From NCBI GenBank assembly GCA_937900165.1, contig CALCCX010000061.1:1-11632 (forward strand): a stretch of DNA of 11,632 bases, read 5' to 3'. Under the pieces are notes generated by a model, which made no database searches, was not told the DNA's origin, and saw nothing but the letters and a program-made list of their open reading frames with translations. Positions 6,322 through 11,632 of the stretch are shown piece after piece. The stretch comes from an uncultured Acidimicrobiia bacterium (GTDB taxonomy: Bacteria > Actinomycetota > Acidimicrobiia > Spongiisociales > Spongiisociaceae). Position 1 is the first letter of the stretch, and every line of letters starts with the position of its first letter. Position numbers and translations under genes: made by a program.

Positions 6322-6447
6322 TTCACCCATCGTCGCCTCGAAGCGGGCGGATACAGCGAGCGAACCGACTCCTGCCGTTCCCATCAAGCCGACGGCCACG
6401 ATGGCAGAGCGAACCGAGGCGGACAGGAACCTCGGTGGCTGACGCAT
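6304..6447 (-). CDS. Possible small single-helix membrane protein (47 residues)
   Basis: A minus-strand frame runs from ATG 6447-6445 to TGA 6306-6304. It has a basic N-terminus (MRQPPRFLSASVR), a hydrophobic stretch at about 15-33 (AIVAVGLMGTAGVGSLAVSA) and a short polar tail. A full AGGAGG (6462-6457) lies nine bases upstream. Third codon positions are GC-rich, as in coding DNA. It fills the 113-base gap between the hydrolase-like gene and thrB, overlapping the end of the former by 18 bases and the start of thrB by 13. Caution: the AGGAGG is the complement of Ala-Ser-Ser codons in the conserved first motif of thrB, so it may be chance. The family is not recognised. Confidence 0.4.
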   Translation of the reverse strand: MRQPPRFLSASVRSAIVAVGLMGTAGVGSLAVSARFEATMGELLAIR

Positions 6448-7280
6448 CCGCGCCGGCCTCCTCGGCGAATCTCGGGCCGGGGTTTGACATGCTCGCGCTG
6501 GCTCTCGATCAGCGTTGCCGGGTTACCGCCGAAATCGGCGACGATTGGTCGATCACCCATTACGGTCCGGAGCGGTACGAGGGGGGCAACGGAGAAGACG
6601 CAGTTCTCACCGCGGCCCAGCGAATGTCCAGCGTGCCCCTGGTGCTCGAGGTCAGAAGCGAGATCCCATTGAGTAGGGGATTGGGATCGTCCGCAGCAGC
6701 CCTGGCTGCGGGAGCGATGGCGGCTGGAAGGGCGGCAGGCGCCGATCCATCACAACATGATGTTTTTCGGTTGGTGGCCGACTTCGAAGGTCACCCGGAC
6801 AACGCGGCCGCGGCGGCTTTCGGTGGTCTGGTTGCGGTTTCGGGGCCGCGTGTGTTGGATTTGGACCTGTCGGGGCGGTGGCGGCTCTTGGTTGGAGTGC
6901 CCGGCGATCCTCTTCCAACCAAGGATGCGCGTTTGGTGCTGCCCGATCAGATCGACATGGCAGCGGTCTCGCGTTCCCTTGGTCGGGTGGTTGCGTTGGT
7001 CGAGGGGCTCAGAACAGGAGATATCGACACCCTTGGCGCAGCGGGAGGTGACGAGTTGCATGAGGCTCCTAGGGCGGACCTGAATCCAGTGGTTGGCAGG
7101 CTCGCGGCTTGCGCGATCGAGGCAGGCGCTGCCCACGCGGCTTTGAGCGGGTCCGGCCCTTCGGTGCTTGCCTTTACTCACGAATCGCGGCTCAAAGAAG
7201 TTTGTTCCGCCATGGAGGCAGAAATCGATGGGGGGGGAAGGGTGCTGGCGCTCAGCCCGGATCGGTTGGGTGTGATCTGA
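6435..7280 (+). CDS. thrB: Homoserine kinase
   Basis: This cytoplasmic GHMP-family kinase phosphorylates L-homoserine with ATP to O-phospho-L-homoserine, the substrate of threonine synthase. It has 281 residues. Motif 1 is APASSANLGPGFD (6-18). The ATP-binding glycine-rich motif 2 is PLSRGLGSSAAA (78-89). GHPDNAAAAAFGG (119-131) is characteristic of ThrB. Motif 3 is AALSGSGPSVLAF (235-247). The start is GTG 6435 with AGGA (6425-6428) six bases upstream. This makes the protein slightly shorter at the N-terminus than many relatives, but motif 1 is complete and no better in-frame start exists. The hom and thrC genes that often accompany thrB are not next to it here. The next gene begins 14 bases after the stop, so the two are probably co-transcribed. 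Confidence 0.93.
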   Translation: MADASAPASSANLGPGFDMLALALDQRCRVTAEIGDDWSITHYGPERYEGGNGEDAVLTAAQRMSSVPLVLEVRSEIPLSRGLGSSAAALAAGAMAAGRAAGADPSQHDVFRLVADFEGHPDNAAAAAFGGLVAVSGPRVLDLDLSGRWRLLVGVPGDPLPTKDARLVLPDQIDMAAVSRSLGRVVALVEGLRTGDIDTLGAAGGDELHEAPRADLNPVVGRLAACAIEAGAAHAALSGSGPSVLAFTHESRLKEVCSAMEAEIDGGGRVLALSPDRLGVI

Positions 7281-7294
7281 CCGAGTCGACCCCG

Positions 7295-8002
7295 ATGCAG
7301 GATTGGCGTCCCCCTGCGACGATGGCGCCGACAACCTATCCGGGCAAGATTCCGCCCGGCGACTTTCTGTTGGCCGATGGACGGGTCGAACATCTGCCCC
7401 TCTGGTCGATGGGACTTCGGTTGGCCGAGTTGGGTGCTGCCTCCCTTGGTGAGCGGTCGGCGGTTCTCGCTGTCGGCTCGAACGCGTCTCCGGCTCGGCT
7501 CTCGGATAAGTGTGGTTTCGAAGCCGTCGTTCCGGTGGCCAGAGTGGATGTAGCAGGCTGGGCAGCGGTCTACTCGGCCCACATTGCGGTCTATGGGAGC
7601 ATCGCCGCAACCCTTTGGGTCGATTCGAGGTCCACGACTTCTCTAGCCGTGGTGTTTCTCGATCGAGGTCAGCTTGCACTGGTCGACGCGACGGAACCGA
7701 ACTATCGAAGAATCGACCTCGGACCCTTGGTCGATGGATGGGAGGGCACTGTCACCGGATACGTCTCCCGGCGAGGCGCCGTTAGCTTCGATGGGCAACC
7801 GATTCGACTCGTCGAATTGGCGGCCCAATCACCGCTGCGAGCCATGACTCAGATTGAGATGTTGGACGAGATCGCGGCTGGATCCGGGTTGGCCTCACAT
7901 GGCGCGGACCTCGCGGCAGCCGTGGCCGATGGCGCCATTGAACCTGCGCAGGTCACCGATTGGCTGGCCGACGGAAGGTCTCTGCCGACACCAATCGGTT
8001 GA
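7295..8002 (+). CDS. Conserved-looking protein with gamma-glutamylcyclotransferase-like motifs
   Basis: From ATG 7295 the protein has 235 residues. Two features recall the gamma-glutamylcyclotransferase-like fold: a strand ending in a GSN turn (AVLAVGSNASPARL, 56-69) and a Glu-containing segment DATEPNYRRIDL (131-142), where Glu134 would take the place of the catalytic Glu. In that family the fold releases 5-oxoproline from gamma-glutamyl compounds, but many members have unknown substrates and the match is partial. The function is therefore tentative. The C-terminal 60 residues are helical and acidic. The frame is open back to 7109 inside thrB, but that part is a shadow. ATG 7295 lies 14 bases after the thrB stop; a second ATG at 7322 is possible. 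No clear Shine-Dalgarno is seen, which suggests translational coupling with thrB. Confidence 0.65.
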   Translation: MQDWRPPATMAPTTYPGKIPPGDFLLADGRVEHLPLWSMGLRLAELGAASLGERSAVLAVGSNASPARLSDKCGFEAVVPVARVDVAGWAAVYSAHIAVYGSIAATLWVDSRSTTSLAVVFLDRGQLALVDATEPNYRRIDLGPLVDGWEGTVTGYVSRRGAVSFDGQPIRLVELAAQSPLRAMTQIEMLDEIAAGSGLASHGADLAAAVADGAIEPAQVTDWLADGRSLPTPIG

Positions 8003-8070
8003 CCTTTGCAACGGCCCAGCTTGCGATATCGCTGAGGAGTCGCGACACTTTCACCTGCAAGGTCCACTCC

Positions 8071-8076
8071 AGAAGG
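8071..8076 (+). promoter_or_regulatory. Ribosome binding site of the bS22-like gene
   Basis: AGAAGG lies six bases before ATG 8083. It is one of the strongest Shine-Dalgarno matches in the window and supports this very short gene as real. Confidence 0.75.
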
Positions 8077-8082
8077 TTTTGA

Positions 8083-8175
8083 ATGGGTTCTCTCGTCAAG
8101 AAACGCCGCAAGAAGATGAGCAAGCACAAGTACCGCAAGCGCATCAAGGCGAATCGACACAAGAAGAATCGTTAG
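8083..8175 (+). CDS. bS22-like small ribosomal protein (AURKAIP1/COX24-type), 30 residues
   Basis: The frame from ATG 8083 to TAG 8173-8175 encodes a 30-residue, extremely basic peptide beginning MGSLVKKRRKKMSKHKYRKR. It matches the pattern of the tiny actinobacterial protein MGSVIKKRRKRMxKKKHRKLL, annotated as AURKAIP1/COX24 domain-containing and seen as bS22 in the mycobacterial 30S subunit. A strong Shine-Dalgarno AGAAGG (8071-8076) lies six bases upstream. The gene stands alone, 80 bases after the preceding stop, and is followed by a strong hairpin at 8195-8220, consistent with a monocistronic unit. The ribosomal role is taken from the family. Such genes are often missed because of their length. 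Confidence 0.9.
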   Translation: MGSLVKKRRKKMSKHKYRKRIKANRHKKNR

Positions 8176-8194
8176 CCCGATTCCAAAGAAGAAC

Positions 8195-8220
8195 CGATAG
8201 CGTGCCACGGCACGCTATCG
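8195..8220 (+). terminator. Perfect inverted repeat, likely hairpin terminator without U-tract
   Basis: The half CGATAGCGTGCC (8195-8206) is followed, after two bases, by its exact complement GGCACGCTATCG (8209-8220). In RNA this gives an 11-base-pair stem with a CACG tetraloop. It begins 20 bases after the stop of the bS22-like gene. The bases that follow are CCGCG with no T-run, so it would be an atypical terminator of the kind often proposed for actinobacteria. A two-fold symmetric operator for the nuclease gene is the alternative. Confidence 0.6.
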
Positions 8221-8371
8221 CCGCGTCCGGGGCCTGGCACCAGTGAAGGTGTGTTTGTCGTTCGCCCCCGGTTCGAAGGTCATGGGAGAGCGCGAAAAGA
8301 TGTCACCCAGGGTGGTCGCGCGATGGCTAGGTTCGGCCAGCACGTATTGGTCTGGGGTGGCCAGATTGCCC

Positions 8372-8380
8372 AGGGAGGAA
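8372..8380 (+). promoter_or_regulatory. Strong ribosome binding site deciding the nuclease start
   Basis: AGGGAGGAA lies eight bases before an in-frame GTG at 8389. Translation from there gives a textbook single signal peptide, whereas starts at 8251 or 8323 add a further hydrophobic stretch in front of it. Confidence 0.6.
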
Positions 8381-8388
8381 TAGTTCTC

Positions 8389-11300
8389 GTGACATTCGTC
8401 GGATTGTTTTCTGTGTCGTCAGGTGGTCGAATTTCGCGACCTGTCATTGTTGCCCTTGTGTTTGTGATGGTGGCCTTCACCACGATCGTGCCGGCCTCGC
8501 CTGCCCAGGCCGTAGGAGAAAACGTATTCATCTCCGAACTTCACTATGACAATGCGGGCGCAGATGTTGGTGAGTTTGTGGAGGTGACCGGCGAGGCAGG
8601 GGCAGATCTGACTGGCTGGTCCCTGGAACTCTACAACGGCAACGGAGGAGCGTCATACGGCACAGTCGCCCTGGCTGGGGTGCTAGCCGATCAGGGTGGC
8701 GGATTCGGTACCGCCAGTGTGGATGTATCGGGATTTCAGAACGGCGCCCCAGATGGTGTCGCCTTGGTGGATGACGCCGGTATCGCGGTCGAGTTTCTGT
8801 CCTATGAGGGCACCATGACTGCGGTGGGCGGTCCCGCAGATGGCATGCTGAGCACCGACTTGGGCGTCTCCGAGACCGGAACCACTCTGGTCGGGGACTC
8901 TCTTCAGCTCGTCGGTGGCGTGTGGACGGGACCGCTGGCAAACACCAGGGATCAGCTCAACGAGGGTCCACCTGCTCCGCCGACCGTGTTCATCGCCGAG
9001 ATTCACTACGACAACACCGGCGCGGATGCGGGTGAGTTTGTTGAGGTGGAGGGCGACGCCGGTACCGATTTGGCCGGTTGGAGTGTCGTTTTGTACAACG
9101 GCAACGGTGGCGCCGAGTACGCGACGATCGATCTTTCTGGCACTATCGATGACGAGTCCGGCGGTCAGGGCGCGCTCGAGTTTTTTGAGTCCGGTATTCA
9201 GAATGGCGCGCCGGATGGGCTGGCCCTTGTCGACGTCGGCGGCAATGTCATCGAGTTCTTGTCCTATGAAGGTTCGTTTACGGCGGTTGGCGGACCCGCG
9301 GATGGCATGACCAGCACAGACATCGGGGTGGCTGAGGGCAGCTCGACCGCAATCGGTGAGTCGCTCCAGCTCATCAGTGGCGTGTGGACCGGGCCGGCAG
9401 TCGAATCGCCAGGCGACCTCAACACCGCGCCCCCTCCGACCGTGTTCATCGCTGAGATTCACTACGACAACGACGGCGCTGATGTGGGTGAGTTTGTTGA
9501 GGTGGAGGGTGATGCGGGGACCGATCTGGCCGGTTGGAGTGTTGTTTTGTACAACGGCAATGGTGGGACGGTGTATTCGACGATCAGTTTGTCCGGTGTC
9601 ATCGATGATGAGTCTGGTGGTCAGGGTGCGCTCGAGTTTTTTGAGTCCGGGATTCAGAACGGGGCGCCGGATGGGTTGGCTCTGGTTGATGATGGTGGCG
9701 CGGTCATCGAGTTCTTGTCCTATGAAGGTTCGTTCGATGCGACGGATGGGCCTGCGGTTGGTCTGACCAGCACAGACATCGGCGTTGTGGAAACCAGCAC
9801 GACTCCGGTCGGCCAATCGCTCCAGCTCGTCTCCGGTGTGTGGACCGGACCGGCAGTCGAATCGCCTGGCGATCTGAATTCGGCAGTGGCGACTCCGGCT
9901 CTGATCAGCGAGGTTCAGGGCCCGGGAACGGCCAGCCCGCTGGTCGGCCAGACCGTGATGATCGAGGGCGTCGTTGTCGGTGACTTCCAGGCGATTTCTA
10001 CAAATGACCCGACCGATGAGCCTCTGGACGGCTTCTTCGTCCAGGAGGAGGACGCGGATGCCGACGCCGATCCGCTGACCTCTGAGGGCATTTTCGTGTT
10101 CGCACCAGGAGCCGTCGACGTCAACGTCGGCGACCAGGTGCAGGTCACTGGATTGGTGGTCGAATTCTTCGACCTGACCGAGATCTCGTTTCCAACTGAT
10201 GTGACAATTGTGTCTTCAGGTAACCCCGTTCCAACTCCGGCCACACCGAGCGTGCCCACCGCGGTGGGAGACCCGGCCGTCGACTGGGAGGCGATCGAAG
10301 GTATGGGTGTGGCCTTCAGCCAGACGCTCTATGTCACGGGCATGTTCCCGCTGGGAGCGTTCGGTGAATTGCAGCTCTCGGCGACTGGTCCCCAGGACCA
10401 TCCGAATCAGACGAACCCGGTCGGCTCCCAGGCAGCCATCGATCAGCGGCAGCTCAACCTCGACTCCCGGGTCATCCTCGATGACGGCGAGAACGAGAAC
10501 GAGAGCTTCTCCACCGGGATCGCCACCTGGACGCCGGAGCCAACCCCCTACCTCCAGGCGCCAGAGGGCACGCTGCGGACCGGTGACACGGTGACCAACC
10601 TCGCAGGTGTGGTTCACTATTCGTTCGGGGAGTACGAGGTCCAACCGGTGAACGCGGTTGATCCCCTTGACCCAGACGGGGCTGTAACAGTCACCCGCGT
10701 CGAGCCCCGTCCTGGGGTTCCTGATGTCGGCGGCACGCTCCAGGTGGCAACCTTCAACGTCCTCAACTACTTCACCACTATCGACACCGGCGGAGCCCTC
10801 TGCGGTCCACCTGGGTCTGAGCAGGGGTGTCGGGGTGCAGATACGGCCCAGGAGTTCGAGGATCAGGCCGCCAAGATCGTCGATGCCATCATCGATCTCG
10901 ATGTAGACATGCTCGGGCTGACCGAGATCGAAAACAACGCTGGCGTAGCCGTCACTGATCTCGTGTCCAGGCTGAACGGCGACCCGGACGCAACCAGGAC
11001 GTACGGATACGTCGACACTGGCTACATCGGAACGGATGCGATCACGGTTGCCATGATTTATGACACCGCGACGTTGGTGCCTGCCGGTGGCTTCGCGATT
11101 CTCGACAGCTCTGTCAGCCCTGCGTACATCGACGACAAGAACCGGCCGACCCTCGCCCAGACGTTCCAGGAGATCGCCAGTGGCGAGACGATGACGGTGG
11201 CCGTCAGCCATCTGAAATCCAAGGGCTCGGCTTGTACCGACGTGGACAACCCTGGCGATCCGGCGTTTGGTGTCGCCCCCTACGGGGCAGGCGTCGACGT

Positions 11301-11445
11301 CGACGATCCCAATTTCCAAGGCAACTGCAACCTGACGAGGACTGCGGCCTCAACAGTGCTCGGCCAGTGGATCGCTTCGAACCCGACAGGTACGGCGAGC
11401 GACAATCTGCTGATCCTCGGTGACCTGAACTCGTACGCCAACGAG
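8389..11445 (+). CDS. Secreted ExeM/NucH-type extracellular nuclease with three lamin-tail-like repeats (3' end missing)
   Basis: From GTG 8389 the visible protein has 1019 residues. It has a Sec signal peptide (1-41: Arg-containing n-region, VIVALVFVMVAFTTIV core, cleavage after PASPAQA). Three lamin-tail-domain-like repeats follow (about 46-193, 200-347 and 352-499), each opening with a strand like VFIAEIHYDN and containing the GxFVEVxG, YNGNGG and FLSYEG signatures. An OB-fold-like region (about 504-610) and a connecting region come next. The endonuclease/exonuclease/phosphatase domain spans about 784-1019: TFNVLNYF (Asn790), TEIEN (Glu846), SHLKSK (His941) and GDLNSY (Asp1012, Asn1014). 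The family hydrolyses extracellular DNA, often for phosphate or nutrient gain or biofilm remodelling. The final catalytic His region lies beyond the break: after GAG at 11443-11445 the sequence is sequencing adapter. Alternative starts are ATG 8323 (AGGGTGG seven bases upstream) and GTG 8251. Confidence 0.88.
8524..8967 (+). repeat. Lamin-tail-like repeat 1 within the nuclease gene
   Basis: This first copy begins VFISELHYDN and is the most divergent of the three. It is about 148 residues long and offset by 462 bases from copy 2. Lamin-tail domains are small immunoglobulin-like beta-sandwiches found in bacterial surface and secreted nucleases. Confidence 0.7.
8986..9429 (+). repeat. Lamin-tail-like repeat 2 within the nuclease gene
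   Basis: This copy begins VFIAEIHYDN and is close to copy 3 at both protein and DNA level. Shared stretches include GEFVEVEGDAGTDLAGWSVV, DDESGGQGALEFFESGIQNG and GPAVESPGDLN. Confidence 0.75.
9442..9885 (+). repeat. Lamin-tail-like repeat 3 within the nuclease gene
   Basis: This copy lies 456 bases after copy 2 and is nearly identical to it in many segments. Many silent positions have moved to T (ggt, gtt, gat), so codon choice differs visibly from copy 2 over about 9485-9700. Confidence 0.75.
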
Positions 11446-11511
11446 AGATCGGAAGAGCACACGTCTGAACTCCAGTCACACTGATATATCTCGTATGCCG
11501 TCTTCTGCTTG
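11446..11511 (+). other. Illumina TruSeq adapter with index (sequencing artefact)
   Basis: AGATCGGAAGAGC begins at 11446 and runs without mismatch into the TruSeq read-1 3' adapter (to 11479). An index ACTGAT plus AT follows (11480-11487), then the P7 flow-cell segment ATCTCGTATGCCGTC and onward to TGCTTG at 11511. It is in frame with the nuclease gene and yields the well-known contaminant peptide RSEEHTSELQSH. It is not part of the organism. Confidence 0.98.
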
Positions 11512-11632
11512 AAAAAAAAAAAAAAAAAAAAACCAATAAAAACAAAAAAAAAAATAACAAAAAATATAAAAAATATAAAAAATTTAATAATAAGAACACT
11601 ATGTAGAAACACAAATGACTCATATATATTGT
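11512..11632. other. Poly-A run and A/T-rich base-call noise after the adapter
   Basis: Twenty-one A residues (11512-11532) are followed by about 100 bases of low-complexity, mostly A/T sequence, in sharp contrast to the GC-rich window. This is what a sequencer reports after running past the end of a short insert and adapter. There are no genes here. Confidence 0.93.

Noticed and set aside
6750..7679. Minus-strand open frame of 309 codons over thrB and the following gene
   Set aside because: It is rich in Arg, Pro and Ser as expected for antisense of GC-rich genes, and thrB on the plus strand is unambiguous.
7999..8030. TTGACC followed by a possible -10 upstream of the bS22-like gene
   Set aside because: With a 17-base spacer the -10 would be TGCGAT, which lacks the key A; other alignments need poor spacing, so no promoter is claimed.
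8221..8388. Possible riboswitch or structured leader before the nuclease
   Set aside because: I could not match it to the conserved cores of the c-di-GMP or ydaO riboswitches that I know, and only short, weak stems are visible; the stretch could also be N-terminal coding sequence.
8683..9816. Long minus-strand open frame (377 codons) across the lamin-tail repeats
   Set aside because: It is the antisense shadow of a repetitive, GC-rich coding region; the plus strand has clear domain signatures and a signal peptide.
8524..9885. Regularly spaced repeats as a possible CRISPR or satellite array
   Set aside because: The unit is about 456 bases, in frame and protein-coding, so it is a domain repeat.
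10216..11319. Long minus-strand open frame (367 codons) opposite the endonuclease domain
   Set aside because: The plus frame carries the conserved catalytic motifs (TFNVLN, TEIEN, SHLKSK, GDLN); the minus frame shows no recognisable motif or start signal.
11204..11623. Minus-strand frames with runs of Phe and Leu near the right end
   Set aside because: They are translations of the poly-A/adaptor artefact joined to the antisense of the nuclease gene.
11512..11632. A/T-rich tail that looks like foreign or eukaryotic DNA, or a regulatory poly-A region
   Set aside because: It directly follows a complete TruSeq adapter and a poly-A run, so it is base-call noise rather than transferred DNA.

Overview
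The window is a GC-rich stretch of bacterial chromosome, probably from a member of the Actinomycetota and plausibly an Acidimicrobiia-like lineage assembled from a metagenome or single cell. The lineage rests on four things: a bifunctional-type dCTP deaminase close to the mycobacterial form, a TIGR03084-type metal-binding protein, a tiny bS22-type ribosomal protein, and several genes whose start codons lie 6-7 bases after a TANNNT box, the usual layout of leaderless actinobacterial genes. The lineage is an inference; no rRNA is present.

Layout. Positions 1-3001 (+) hold two tandem paralogues of unknown function. The first is cut by the left edge. The second is complete, has an N-terminal membrane anchor, and carries Asp-box-like motifs suggesting a beta-propeller. 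Converging on them is a minus-strand unit of tRNA-Gly(CCC) followed by dcd (dCTP deaminase/dUTPase). Positions 3801-4814 hold a small two-helix membrane protein (-) and a DinB/mycothiol-isomerase-like metal-binding protein (+), divergent from a 24-base palindromic promoter. An EamA-type exporter (-) follows, divergent from a short alpha/beta-hydrolase-like gene (+) that seems to have lost its nucleophile region. Next come thrB (homoserine kinase), a protein with gamma-glutamylcyclotransferase-like motifs, and a 30-codon bS22-like gene. The last gene is a long secreted nuclease of the ExeM/NucH type with three lamin-tail-like repeats, an OB-fold-like region and an endonuclease/exonuclease/phosphatase domain.

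The last 187 bases (11446-11632) are not biological. They are an Illumina TruSeq adapter with index, a poly-A run and A/T-rich base-call noise. The nuclease gene is therefore cut by an assembly artefact, and its apparent last residues (RSEEHTSELQSH) are translated adapter.

Most genes are housekeeping or accessory and do not form one obvious pathway. I see no mobile element, CRISPR array or defence system. The points most worth attention are the adapter tail, the symmetric leaderless divergent promoter at 4017-4040, the internally deleted hydrolase, the unannotated small genes, and the tandem paralogues with a DnaA-box-like site between them.
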